Positions 34,639 to 43,480 of a DNA stretch of 64,000 bases are shown here, one piece after another. The position numbers were made by a program, and so were the translations under genes. This DNA is from JARYGU01 sp033795365. Lineage in GTDB: Bacteria > Pseudomonadota > Alphaproteobacteria > Rhizobiales > Rhizobiaceae. The DNA is taken from assembly GCA_033795365.1 (NCBI GenBank), contig JARYGU010000013.1, forward strand, positions 1 to 64,000. The letters are read 5' to 3'. Each line of letters starts with the position of its first letter. Positions within the stretch are counted from its first letter, which is position 1. The notes beneath the pieces are model-generated. The model did no database searches. It saw nothing but the letters and a program-made list of their open reading frames with translations, and had not been told where the DNA came from.

Positions 34639-36099
34639 ATGTTCCAGACGATTTCGGACTACTGGCCTCACATTCTCGTCGTCCTGTCGCTGGCACTCGG
34701 CACACCTGCCGCCATCCATGCCACGATGACGAAGGAGGAGGTCCGGTCCGCCATCGGCTGGGTCGGCGTCATCGTGCTTTCGCCGATCGTCGGCGCCGTG
34801 ATCTATGCCGTCGTCGGCATCAATCGTATCCGGCGCACGACGCTGAACCTGCAGCGCGACGGCATTATGGCAGCCCAACGCTGGACGCTTGCCGGCTACG
34901 ACGTGAAGGACGAGGCGGTACGCGAGCGTTTCGGCGGCGCCTTCGCCGCGATGAAGCATCTCGGCGATGCCGTCAGCCGCTGCGGCCTGACGTCCGGCAA
35001 CAGCATAGAACTGCTGAAGACCGGCGATGAGGCCTATGGGGCGATGCTTGCGGCCATTCGCAAGGCCGAATGCTGCATCCTTCTGGAAACCTACATTTTC
35101 GACCGCGATCCCATCGGAAAACGCTTTGTCGACGCCCTGGCCGATGCCGTCCGGCGCGGCGTGGACGTACGCGTGCTCATCGACGCGGTCGGCGCTCGCT
35201 ATTCCATACCGAGCGTCGTAGGCACTCTCCGCGAAGCGGGCGTGCCGGTGGAAGTCTTCAACGGCAACATCATCATGGGGCTGCGCCTGCCCTACGCCAA
35301 TCTTCGCACGCACCGGAAGATCCTGCTCATCGACGGCAGGCTGGCTTTCACCGGCGGCCTCAATATCCGCGCGGGATTTTCGGCGGAATGCTCCGGGGAA
35401 ACCTGTGCGAGGGATACCCATTTCCGGGTCAGCGGACCTATCGTCGGCGATCTGTTCCATATCGCTTACGAGGACTGGCGCTTCTCCGGCGGAGAGCCTC
35501 TTTCCGGGGAGACATGGAAAATCCAGCGGCCCCAGTCCGTTCCGGGAAGCGGCCTGCTGGCCCGCGTCATTCCTTCCGGACCCGACCGAAGCCTGGAGAC
35601 AAACCATCGCATGCTGATGGGCGCCTTCTCGATCGCCAAGCATCGCATCCGGATCATCTCGCCCTACTTCCTGCCGGACCGCGAATTGATTAGCGCACTG
35701 GCGACAGCGGCCCGGCGTGGCGTCGAAATCGATATCGTCGTACCGTCGGCGAACAATCTGCGCCTGGTCGATCAGGCGATGACCGCGCAATTCGATCAGC
35801 TTCTGAAGCACGGCTGCCGCATCTGGCGGGCGGGCGGGCCCTTCAATCACTCCAAACTGATGACCATCGACGGCGCCTGGTCCTATATCGGCTCATCGAA
35901 CCTCGACCCCCGATCTCTGCGGCTCAATTTCGAGGTGGACATCGAGATCCTGGACGAGGGCTTCGCCGCGGTCATCGACGAGCGGATCGCGATAGCGCTC
36001 GAATCGGCTGAGCCCGTCGATCTTGCGAAGCTGCGCGCGCGCCCTTTCGCACAACGCCTCATCGAACGGATCACCTGGCTCGGTTCTCCCTATCTGTGA
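34639..36099 (+). CDS. cls: Cardiolipin synthase
   Basis: A 486-residue phospholipase-D-superfamily enzyme. Two N-terminal membrane segments (about 8-28 and 38-62) precede two HKD motifs: HRKILLID at 225-232 and HSKLMTID at 404-411, the latter followed by GSSN. It condenses two phosphatidylglycerols into cardiolipin at the inner membrane. ATG at 34639 is preferred over TTG at 34615, though the nearest purine-rich site is distant. Its last 29 bp overlap the convergent EEP-family gene. Confidence 0.92.
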   Translation: MFQTISDYWPHILVVLSLALGTPAAIHATMTKEEVRSAIGWVGVIVLSPIVGAVIYAVVGINRIRRTTLNLQRDGIMAAQRWTLAGYDVKDEAVRERFGGAFAAMKHLGDAVSRCGLTSGNSIELLKTGDEAYGAMLAAIRKAECCILLETYIFDRDPIGKRFVDALADAVRRGVDVRVLIDAVGARYSIPSVVGTLREAGVPVEVFNGNIIMGLRLPYANLRTHRKILLIDGRLAFTGGLNIRAGFSAECSGETCARDTHFRVSGPIVGDLFHIAYEDWRFSGGEPLSGETWKIQRPQSVPGSGLLARVIPSGPDRSLETNHRMLMGAFSIAKHRIRIISPYFLPDRELISALATAARRGVEIDIVVPSANNLRLVDQAMTAQFDQLLKHGCRIWRAGGPFNHSKLMTIDGAWSYIGSSNLDPRSLRLNFEVDIEILDEGFAAVIDERIAIALESAEPVDLAKLRARPFAQRLIERITWLGSPYL

Positions 36100-36928
36100 T
36101 CGCCGGCTCGACCGCGCGGTCCCATACGGATTTAAGATCGATATGCGCCTTGATCGGAAGATGGTCGGAGGCTACCCGCGCCAAAGGCGTATCATGCGCC
36201 TCGACGGATGTGACGAGATCGTGCGGGTGACCGAGGGCGCGATCGAGCGCAAGGATCGGAAAGCGTGACGGAAAGCTCGGCACGGCACCCGAGACCGGAT
36301 CGAAAACCGGCTGCAGCGACACAAGCGAGGATCGCTTTCCCACACGCCATTCGTTGAGATCACCGATCAGAAGGGTCGGCATCTCCTCGTCGTCGGCGAC
36401 CGACGAGAGAATTGCCCTTGCCTGCTGCGCGCGCGAGCGCTTCAGGAGCCCGAAATGGGCGGCGACGACGCGCAACCGGCCGGTGGGGAACTCCATGTTC
36501 ACCACCAGCGCCCCGCGCGGCTCGACGCCGGGAAGTTTCAGTTGCTGGACCCGGCGAACTTTTCCCTTCCGGATCATCAGCATGTTCCCGTGCCAGCCAT
36601 GCCCGGTGCTGGAAAGCGCCGTAATCGGCACGGGAACGAGGCCGCAGTCGCGCTCCAGCAAGGCGAGATCCAGCAGGCCGGAGCGCTCCCCGAACCGTTT
36701 GTCGGCCTCCTGGATCGCGATGACGTCTGCATCGATCTCGGCGATTACGCTCGCAGTACGCTCCGGATCGAATTTCCGGTCGACGCCGATGCATTTGTGC
36801 ACGTTGTAAGAGGCGATGACCGTGTCTCCCTCGGCCCGGTTCGCCCATTGGGGGCGATGGCCCCGGCGGTTCCTGATGACCGACAGAAAGGCCGCCGATT
36901 TCATCTTCTCGTGCAGTTTTCTATCCAC
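36071..36928 (-). CDS. Endonuclease/exonuclease/phosphatase-family hydrolase
   Basis: An EEP-superfamily protein of about 285 residues. Catalytic elements are visible: ASYNVHKC (Asn), IQEAD (Glu), GDLNEW (Asp/Asn) and a terminal SDHLPI (Asp-His). Some family members act on DNA, others on phospholipid headgroups; the pairing with cls, often seen in rhizobia, hints at the latter. The start is uncertain: GTG at 36928 has AGGGAAAG upstream, while ATG at 36904 and 37021 are alternatives. The gene converges on and overlaps cls. Confidence 0.78.
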   Translation of the reverse strand: MDRKLHEKMKSAAFLSVIRNRRGHRPQWANRAEGDTVIASYNVHKCIGVDRKFDPERTASVIAEIDADVIAIQEADKRFGERSGLLDLALLERDCGLVPVPITALSSTGHGWHGNMLMIRKGKVRRVQQLKLPGVEPRGALVVNMEFPTGRLRVVAAHFGLLKRSRAQQARAILSSVADDEEMPTLLIGDLNEWRVGKRSSLVSLQPVFDPVSGAVPSFPSRFPILALDRALGHPHDLVTSVEAHDTPLARVASDHLPIKAHIDLKSVWDRAVEPAITDRENRAR

Positions 36929-37103
36929 TCGCTTTCCCTTGCAGGCCTTGCGGAAAGATATGGGGCCGGCTCTCCTTCGGCAACCTTTTCGGTGCAATAA
37001 GGTTCCCATATCCTCAGGCACGCCTTCGCTTCAAGATCATGCTCGAATTCACCGACGATTTCCCGTAAAGCGACATGACGTTTCCAGTCGAAGGAATGCT
37101 TGC

Positions 37104-38273
37104 ATGTTCGAAGAACTCGTGCGTCAGCCTGACGACCCTCTGCTCACCCTCATCGGGCTCTACAGGGCGGACGGGCGGGACGACAAGGTCGATCTCGGCG
37201 TCGGCGTCTATCGCAACGAGGAGGGCGCGACACCGATCTTCCGGTCCGTGAAAGAGGCCGAGCGCCGACTTCTCGATGCGCAGCTAACCAAGTCTTATGT
37301 CGGCCCGCAGGGCGATCTCGTCTTTCTCGACCGGCTTTGGTCACTGACAGCCGGAGATGCAGGCCGCCCGCTTTCCACTGCCGCGCTGCAGACACCGGGC
37401 GGCTCCGGCGCGCTGAGGATCGCATCCGATCTGATCGCGCGCATGGGCAGGCGCAAGGTCTGGCTCGGCCTGCCGAGCTGGCCCAATCACGCGGCCATTT
37501 TCGAGGCCGCCGGATTGGAGATAGCCACTTTTCCGTTCTTCGACGTACCCTCGCAAATGGTGCTTTTCGATCGAATGGTGGAGACTCTCAAGGAAGCCTC
37601 GGCGGGCGATGCCGTTCTCCTTCATGCGAGCTGCCACAACCCGACGGGCGGAGCCCTCACGGGCGAACAGTGGCACATCCTCTCCTCTCTGATGGCCGAA
37701 CGCGGGCTGCTGCCGCTTGTCGACATCGCCTATCAAGGCTTCGGAAAAGGCCTGGAGGAAGACGTGGCGGGGTTGCGCACATTGCTCGACGCCGTTCCGG
37801 AGGCGCTCGTTGCGGTCTCCTGCTCCAAATCCTTCGGTCTTTATCGCGAGCGCACCGGCGCAGTCTATGCCGTGGCGCGATCCACAAAGGTCGCGGACCT
37901 CGTTCGCACCAATCTCGTCTCGCTTGGCCGGACCGCCTATTCCATGCCGCCGGACCACGGCGCGGCCATCGTCAGCATGATACTTGGGGACGACGGGCTG
38001 AAAGCGGACTGGATGGCGGAACTCGAAACCATGCGCAATCGCATCGTCTCCATCCGCCGGCGGCTCGCTACCGGCCTTTCCAGCAGGTGGCAGGTATTGA
38101 CGGCGATTGCCGGTCAGGAGGGCATGTTCTCGCTGCTGCCGCTCGATGAAGCGGATGTGATGCGGCTGAGGGCGGAGCTGGCGATCTATATGCCGGCGTC
38201 CGGCCGCATCAACATCGCCGGGCTCAAAAGCGCGGAAGTCGACGAAGTCGTCGAAAAGTTCCTCAGCCTCTAG
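37104..38273 (+). CDS. Aromatic/aspartate aminotransferase
   Basis: A 389-residue fold-type I aminotransferase of the AspC/TyrB class. Markers are DLGVGVYRNEEG near the start, NPTGG in CHNPTGGAL, and SCSKSFGLYRERTG, where the Lys binds PLP. It interconverts aspartate, phenylalanine or tyrosine with 2-oxoglutarate; homologues in rhizobia are called TatA. ATG at 37104 is preceded by AAGGAA. Upstream in-frame sequence overlaps the divergent EEP gene and is not used. Confidence 0.9.
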   Translation: MFEELVRQPDDPLLTLIGLYRADGRDDKVDLGVGVYRNEEGATPIFRSVKEAERRLLDAQLTKSYVGPQGDLVFLDRLWSLTAGDAGRPLSTAALQTPGGSGALRIASDLIARMGRRKVWLGLPSWPNHAAIFEAAGLEIATFPFFDVPSQMVLFDRMVETLKEASAGDAVLLHASCHNPTGGALTGEQWHILSSLMAERGLLPLVDIAYQGFGKGLEEDVAGLRTLLDAVPEALVAVSCSKSFGLYRERTGAVYAVARSTKVADLVRTNLVSLGRTAYSMPPDHGAAIVSMILGDDGLKADWMAELETMRNRIVSIRRRLATGLSSRWQVLTAIAGQEGMFSLLPLDEADVMRLRAELAIYMPASGRINIAGLKSAEVDEVVEKFLSL

Positions 38274-38301
38274 CAATATAAGCACCGACAGGAGAAACGG
38301 T

Positions 38302-38652
38302 ATGGCCGTCACGATCCACGGCATCAAAAACTGCGACACGATGAAGAAGGCCAGGAACTGGCTTGACGCCAATGGCATTGCCTACCGGTTTCATGACTAC
38401 AAGGCGGAAGGCATCGAAGAGGCAGCCTTGAGGCGCTGGGTCGACGCGCTCGGCTGGGAAACTGTCCTGAACCGGGCCGGCACCACCTTTCGCGCTCTTG
38501 CCGATTTCGAGAAGCAGGCTCTCGACGCCGACAAGGCGATCACGCTGATGCTGGCGCAGCCCTCGATGATCAAGCGTCCGATCCTGGATGTCGACGGAAA
38601 GCTGCTGGCCGGCTTCAAACCCGACCTCTATGCCGAAACCTTTGGGAAATAG
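38302..38652 (+). CDS. ArsC/Spx-family thioredoxin-like protein (YffB type)
   Basis: A 116-residue protein starting MAVTIHGIKNCDTMKKARNW, with a single Cys in the NCDT motif as in YffB, and IKRPILDVDGKLL, the conserved cis-Pro region. These proteins resemble arsenate reductase but lack proven arsenate activity; glutathione-linked reduction is suspected. It follows the aminotransferase by 28 bp with AGGAGAAA before the start, so the two may be co-transcribed. Confidence 0.88.
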   Translation: MAVTIHGIKNCDTMKKARNWLDANGIAYRFHDYKAEGIEEAALRRWVDALGWETVLNRAGTTFRALADFEKQALDADKAITLMLAQPSMIKRPILDVDGKLLAGFKPDLYAETFGK

Positions 38653-38667
38653 GCGAAACCCGCTGGA

Positions 38668-39321
38668 TCAATCGTCGGAATAGCGCTCTTCACGCCATGG
38701 GTCGCCACGCATGTGATAGCCGTTGCGCTCCCAGAAACCCGCCTGATCGGCCGCGATGAAGTCGATGCGGTTGATCCATTTCGCGCTTTTCCAGAAGTAG
38801 AGGTGCGGCACGACCAGGCGGACGGGGCCGCCATGAGCGCGCGTCAGCGGCTCGCCTTCCCAGCCGGTCGCGAGGATCGCGTCCTCGGAGGCGAAATCGG
38901 CAAGGGGCAGATTGGTCGTGTATCCGTCGTAGCTCGTCAGCATCACGAAGGCTGCTTCGGGCTTGGGCATTGCGAGATCGAGCAGGTCGCCGACCGCGAC
39001 GCCCGCCCAGCGGTTGTCATAGCGCGACCAGGTCGTCACGCAATGGATATCTGAGAGCCGGTCGCTCTGCGGAAGGTTCTGAAAAGCCTTCCAGTCGAGC
39101 GACACCGGATGCTCGACCAGTCCGGACACGTCGAGCCGCCAGTTTTCCGTCCGCACGAGCGGCTGCTGGCCGAGATCGAGCACCGGCCAATTCCCGACGA
39201 GATGCTGACCGGGCGGCAGGCGCTCGGATTCCGGCCGGGCGATGCGGCCGGTCAGGAATTTTCCTTCGTCGGCCCAGCGGCGTTTCGAGCGCGTCAGCTT
39301 GCTTTCGGTTATCTCGTTCAC
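38668..39321 (-). CDS. Sulfite-oxidase-like molybdopterin enzyme
   Basis: A 217-residue protein of the oxidoreductase molybdopterin-binding fold (COG2041, YuiH-like). The molybdenum-ligand cysteine is C94 in DIHCVTTWSRYDNRW; RAHGGPVRLVVPHLYFWKSAKWI is the conserved substrate-pocket block. No signal peptide or heme domain is seen, so it is probably cytoplasmic. Physiological substrate is unknown. It converges with the ArsC-like gene 15 bp away. Confidence 0.87.
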   Translation of the reverse strand: MNEITESKLTRSKRRWADEGKFLTGRIARPESERLPPGQHLVGNWPVLDLGQQPLVRTENWRLDVSGLVEHPVSLDWKAFQNLPQSDRLSDIHCVTTWSRYDNRWAGVAVGDLLDLAMPKPEAAFVMLTSYDGYTTNLPLADFASEDAILATGWEGEPLTRAHGGPVRLVVPHLYFWKSAKWINRIDFIAADQAGFWERNGYHMRGDPWREERYSDD

Positions 39322-39466
39322 GCCGGGATCTCCTGTTGCATCGCAGCGGAATTAGAGGCCGCGGCCATTGCGCTGTCAAGCAGGCCGGATTCAATTCGCC
39401 CGGTTGACAATCCGTCCTGTTTTCCGGCACCCATATCGACTGCAGTCTCCGAAAAATACGGCCGTC

Positions 39467-39940
39467 ATGTCCAGAACTACGCGCGCGACCCAAGCCCTCG
39501 AAAAGGCCGGCGTCTCCTTTACCACCCACAGCTATGACTACGATCCGTCTGCCGAGCGGGTCGGCCTACAGGCTGCGGAAGCTTTGGGGGAGCATCCTTC
39601 GAAGGTGCTGAAGACGCTGATGGCGGAGATCGACGGCAAGCCGGTCTGCGTCATCGTACCCTCCGACCGGGAGGTGAGCATGAGGAAGCTCGCTGCCGCC
39701 TTCAAAGGCAAATCGGCAAACATGATGAAACCGGCCGACGCTGAGCGGCTTACCGGATATCACGTCGGCGGCATCAGTCCTTTCGGCCAGCGCAGGCGCG
39801 TGCCCACTGCGATCGAGGCAACGGCCCTCGACCACGATGCAGTCTACATGAACGGCGGCCAGCGCGGGCTGCAGGTCCGGCTTTCGCCGCGCGATGCGCA
39901 GACAGCCTTGAATGCGGTAGCTGCCGCCATCGTCACCTGA
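39467..39940 (+). CDS. ybaK: Cys-tRNA(Pro) deacylase
   Basis: A 157-residue YbaK-type editing enzyme. Features include VGLQAAEALGEHPSKVLKTL, the catalytic-pocket Lys in SMRKLAAAFKGK and GYHVGGISPFGQRRRVP. It hydrolyses Cys-tRNA(Pro) that has been mischarged by prolyl-tRNA synthetase. ATG at 39467 begins the conserved MSRTTRATQALEKAG; earlier frame sequence is rejected. Confidence 0.92.
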   Translation: MSRTTRATQALEKAGVSFTTHSYDYDPSAERVGLQAAEALGEHPSKVLKTLMAEIDGKPVCVIVPSDREVSMRKLAAAFKGKSANMMKPADAERLTGYHVGGISPFGQRRRVPTAIEATALDHDAVYMNGGQRGLQVRLSPRDAQTALNAVAAAIVT

Positions 39941-40017
39941 CGCCCTTTCGCGCCTTCAATTCCGCCGCAAAGCGCATTAAGTGTTTCCTATCCGTTGTTC
40001 ATACAGACAGGCACGCC

Positions 40018-41271
40018 ATGACCTATCAAGCAGACAGCTCTTCACCCGTCGATCCGGAGAAACTCGAAAAGCTCGCCGAAGTGGCGGTGAAGATCGGGCT
40101 TCAGCTGCAGAAAGGCCAGGATCTCGTCATGACGGCCCCGATCGCGGCGTTGCCGTTGGTGCGCCTCATCACCAAGCATGCCTATATGGCCGGCGCGGGC
40201 CTCGTCAGCACCTTCTACGCCGACGAGGAAGCGACGCTCGCCCGCTATCGCCACGCACCGGACGAGAGCTTCGACCGCGCGTCGGACTGGCTCTATGAGG
40301 GCATGGCGAAGGCCTATGCCAACGGCGCGGCGCGGCTTGCCATCGCAGGCGACAATCCGATGCTGCTTTCTGCCGAGGATCCGGCCAAGGTCGCCCGCGC
40401 AAACAAGGCCAATTCGATGGCCTACAAACCAGCGCTCGAAAAGATCGCGAACTTCGACATCAACTGGAACATAGTCTCCTATCCGAACCCCTCCTGGGCA
40501 AAACAAGTCTTCCCGGCCGATGCGGAGGACGTGGCGGTTGCCAAGCTTGCCGGCGCCATCTTCGCCGCCTCGCGGGTCGATGTCGCCGATCCCGTCGGCG
40601 CATGGCGGGAACACAATGCCAATCTGCACAGGCGTTCGGCCTGGCTCAACGGCGAGCGCTTCGCCGCACTGCATTTCAGAGGCCCCGGCACCGATCTGAC
40701 GGTGGGCCTTGCCGACGGACACGAATGGCACGGCGGCGCATCCGTCGCCAAGAACGGCATCACCTGCAACCCGAACATTCCGACCGAGGAAGTCTTCACC
40801 ACGCCGCATGCATTGCGCGTCGAGGGTCATGTATCGAGCACCAAGCCGCTGTCCCACCAGGGTACTCTGATCGACGACATCCAGGTCCGTTTCGAAGACG
40901 GAAGGATCGTCGAGGCGAAGGCCTCCAAGGGCGAAGCCGTGCTCAACAAGGTCCTCGATACGGACGAAGGCGCCCGCCGACTGGGAGAGGTGGCGCTGGT
41001 GCCGCATTCCTCACCCATTTCGGCAAGCGGCATCCTCTTCTACAACACTCTCTTCGACGAGAACGCCTCCTGCCATATCGCGCTCGGTCAGTGCTATTCG
41101 AAATGCTTCCTGGACGGCGCAAATCTCGCGCAGGAGCAGATCAAGGCGCAAGGTGGCAATTCAAGCCTGATCCACATCGACTGGATGATCGGCTCCGACA
41201 AGGTCGACATCGACGGCCTGCGGGCGGACGGCAGCCGTGTCCCGGTGATGCGCGCCGGCGAGTGGGCGTGA
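40018..41271 (+). CDS. M29-family aminopeptidase
   Basis: A 417-residue thermophilic-type aminopeptidase (peptidase family M29, AmpS/PepS). Hallmarks are NIPTEEVFTTP in the middle (with metal-ligand glutamates), EVALVPHSSPIS, LFYNTLFDENASCHIALG and HIDWMIGSDKVDIDG near the end, which supply the remaining dinuclear-metal ligands. It removes N-terminal residues from peptides in the cytoplasm. Length is normal. It stands alone. Confidence 0.9.
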   Translation: MTYQADSSSPVDPEKLEKLAEVAVKIGLQLQKGQDLVMTAPIAALPLVRLITKHAYMAGAGLVSTFYADEEATLARYRHAPDESFDRASDWLYEGMAKAYANGAARLAIAGDNPMLLSAEDPAKVARANKANSMAYKPALEKIANFDINWNIVSYPNPSWAKQVFPADAEDVAVAKLAGAIFAASRVDVADPVGAWREHNANLHRRSAWLNGERFAALHFRGPGTDLTVGLADGHEWHGGASVAKNGITCNPNIPTEEVFTTPHALRVEGHVSSTKPLSHQGTLIDDIQVRFEDGRIVEAKASKGEAVLNKVLDTDEGARRLGEVALVPHSSPISASGILFYNTLFDENASCHIALGQCYSKCFLDGANLAQEQIKAQGGNSSLIHIDWMIGSDKVDIDGLRADGSRVPVMRAGEWA

Positions 41272-41381
41272 CAAGCTCGGCATGACCGGCGGCAGCACGC
41301 CGATGGCGCAATCGCCTGCAGCGCCGGCGGGCCTTGCAGGCATATTCGAGACCGGCGTCGCCGGATCGATTGCCGCCAGGC

Positions 41382-42311
41382 TCAGCGCGGCGCGGAAGAA
41401 AGGGGCGGAACACTGACCGAGGCCGGCCCGACCGGCGGAATCGGAACCCCCATCTGTGTCCGCTGGCTCAGCCATACGCTGCCGAGCACGACGAGCATGC
41501 CGGCAATTTGCGGAACGGTGAGATCCTGCCCGAGCAGACCCCATCCGAGTATGACTGCCGTCAAAGGGCTCAGGAAACCCAGCGGCGAAACCGCTGACGG
41601 CTCCAGCCGGGACAGGCCACGGAACCAGAGGATATAGGTGAAGGCCGCGCCTACGAGACCGAGATAGGCAAAGCCGAGGATGTTGGCGCCGGTCAGGGAG
41701 GGCAATGGGGGCTCGAGCAACAGCGCGACGGGAACGAGCAGGATGCCTCCGGCCGTCAACTGCCAGGCCGTGAAGGTCAGCGGAGATACCGGCGGCTGCC
41801 AATGGCGTGAGAGCACCGTGCCGAAGGCCATGGAAACCGCGCCGGCCAAGCCTGCTGCGACACCGACCGGATCGAGCGTCGCGCTCGGGGTCAGCACCAG
41901 GAGCCCGACACCGCCCATGCCTGCAATACCGGCGACGATGGAAAGCGCCCGGATCGGAGAGCCGATGAAGATGCGCGACAATAATATGACGATCAGCGGC
42001 TGAACAGCCCCGACGGTCGCCGCGACTCCACCCGGAAGCCGATAGGCAGAGACGAAGAGCATCGCCCAGAAGAACGAGAAGTTGAGCGCACCGAGCAGGA
42101 AGGTGCGTGCCCACCAGATCCCCTTGGGCAGTTCCCTGACGAGCAGCAGCAAGAGAAGGCCCGCCGGCAGCGCCCGCAGCAGCGACACAGTCATCGGATA
42201 ACCGGCCGGCAGAAGTTGGGTCGTGGTGATGTAGGTGCTGCCCCATATGGCAGGTGCCAGCGCAGTTAGGAGAATGTCGGATGTACGGGTGGTCACCGCA
42301 GTTTTCCTCAT
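41382..42311 (-). CDS. EamA-type (DMT) transporter under MarR control
   Basis: A 309-residue membrane protein with about ten helices in two EamA repeats; APAIWGSTYITTTQLLP in the first helix region and AFTYILWFRGLSRLEPSAVSPLGFLSPLTAV in the second repeat are typical. It is probably an exporter of amino acids, drugs or metabolites. The ATG at 42311 directly abuts a palindromic operator; no strong ribosome-binding site is seen outside it. The divergent MarR regulator presumably represses it. Confidence 0.88.
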   Translation of the reverse strand: MRKTAVTTRTSDILLTALAPAIWGSTYITTTQLLPAGYPMTVSLLRALPAGLLLLLLVRELPKGIWWARTFLLGALNFSFFWAMLFVSAYRLPGGVAATVGAVQPLIVILLSRIFIGSPIRALSIVAGIAGMGGVGLLVLTPSATLDPVGVAAGLAGAVSMAFGTVLSRHWQPPVSPLTFTAWQLTAGGILLVPVALLLEPPLPSLTGANILGFAYLGLVGAAFTYILWFRGLSRLEPSAVSPLGFLSPLTAVILGWGLLGQDLTVPQIAGMLVVLGSVWLSQRTQMGVPIPPVGPASVSVPPLSSAPR

Positions 42312-42312
42312 T

Positions 42313-42356
42313 TATCTTGACGTCAAGGTATCTCATCATATCTTGACGTCAAGATA
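42313..42356. promoter_or_regulatory. Double palindromic MarR operator
   Basis: Two 18-bp palindromes lie in the divergent promoter region: TATCTTGACGTCAAGGTA at 42313-42330 (one mismatch) and TATCTTGACGTCAAGATA at 42339-42356 (perfect). Their centres are 26 bp apart, about two and a half helical turns. The first ends one base from the eamA start codon; the second lies 20 bp before the marR ATG. The pair almost certainly binds the adjacent MarR protein to control both genes. Confidence 0.85.
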
Positions 42357-42376
42357 AAACTGCGGATAGTCGACGT

Positions 42377-42859
42377 ATGGATCACGTTGACAAAATTCTC
42401 GCCCAATGGAATCGCGAACGACCCGATCTCGACGTCGGATCGATGGGCCTGCTCGGCCGGCTAGCGCGCCTGAGGACACATCTGGCCCGTGAGGTGGAAA
42501 AGGTGCTGCTGGAGCATGGGCTTTCCAGCCCGGCATTCGATGTGCTGGCCACCCTGCGCCGGTCCGGTGCGCCCTACAGCTTATCTCCCGGTGATCTGAT
42601 CGCCACGACGATGGTTACCTCGGGCACGATGACCAACCGTGTCGATCAGCTCGAAAAAGCCGGGCTCGTGGAACGCACGAGCAATCCGCAGGACGGGCGA
42701 GGCTTCATCGTCTCGCTCACTCCGAAGGGTTTCGATCTCGTGGAACGGACCGTTACGGCGCATGTCGCGAACCAGCGACGACTGACATCCGCCCTCGCCG
42801 AGGAGGAACGGGCCAGTTTCGATCTCTTGCTCAGAAAATTTCTTGCCGCATTCGAATAG
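42377..42859 (+). CDS. MarR-family regulator
   Basis: A 160-residue MarR/SlyA regulator. The winged helix includes SPGDLIATTMVTSGTMTNRVDQLEKAGLVERT and the wing NPQDGRGFIVSLTPKG. Flanking helices form the dimer interface. It is divergent from the EamA exporter with a two-site palindromic operator between them, which indicates autoregulation and control of the exporter, released by an unknown ligand. Confidence 0.92.
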   Translation: MDHVDKILAQWNRERPDLDVGSMGLLGRLARLRTHLAREVEKVLLEHGLSSPAFDVLATLRRSGAPYSLSPGDLIATTMVTSGTMTNRVDQLEKAGLVERTSNPQDGRGFIVSLTPKGFDLVERTVTAHVANQRRLTSALAEEERASFDLLLRKFLAAFE

Positions 42860-42882
42860 CGGACGCAAAGACAGCTTCGGGG

Positions 42883-43473
42883 TCAGATCCGGCTTACGGC
42901 TCTGACTATGCGCGCCAGATGCGCCTTGCGTTTGTCCCCGCTCGCCCGATCCATATCATGGAGGCTGAACATGCGGAAATCGGCGCGGCGCGTGCAGGCA
43001 GCGGCGATACCGCGCTTCAGCAGGCGGCGAACGGGATTGCCCATATAGAGATGAACGATCCACCAGGGAGAGCCCGTCGTCGTGAAGGACCAGATGAGCT
43101 TTATGTTGTCGAGGCGAGGGAGAATGCGGCCGCCGGACGGATCGTTCTCGAAGGCCACGCCGGGGACCAGGACGCGGTCGAAGAAGCCTTTCAGGATCGC
43201 AGGAAAATTGAACCACCACTGCGGAAAGACGAGCATCAACCCGTCCGCAGCCTTCAGCCGCAAGACGATGTCCGAAACCGCGCTGGAATCGTAATCGTCA
43301 TCGAAGTAGCCGGCACGTTCTGCCTGGGTCAGGCGCGGATCGAAATTTTCAAAATAGAGGTTCAGAAGGTCGACGGCATGCCCTTTCGCCTCGAGCTCCG
43401 CCCGGACGGTTGCTGCAACGCTGGCGGCAAAGCTGTCTTCGAGCGGATGGGCAAGGACGAGCAGGATCTTCAT
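42883..43473 (-). CDS. NAD(P)H-dependent quinone/flavin oxidoreductase
   Basis: A 196-residue flavodoxin-fold protein of the NQO1/MdaB/KefF family: MKILLVLAHPLEDSFAAS at the FMN-binding start, then MLVFPQWWFNFPAILKGFFDRVLVPG and the WSFTTTGSPWW loop. It reduces quinones or nitro compounds using FMN or FAD. Start ATG at 43473 has GAGG just upstream; 43476 is equally possible. It follows xseA on the minus strand within 10 bp, so the two are probably co-transcribed. Confidence 0.87.
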   Translation of the reverse strand: MKILLVLAHPLEDSFAASVAATVRAELEAKGHAVDLLNLYFENFDPRLTQAERAGYFDDDYDSSAVSDIVLRLKAADGLMLVFPQWWFNFPAILKGFFDRVLVPGVAFENDPSGGRILPRLDNIKLIWSFTTTGSPWWIVHLYMGNPVRRLLKRGIAAACTRRADFRMFSLHDMDRASGDKRKAHLARIVRAVSRI

Positions 43474-43480
43474 CATCGCC

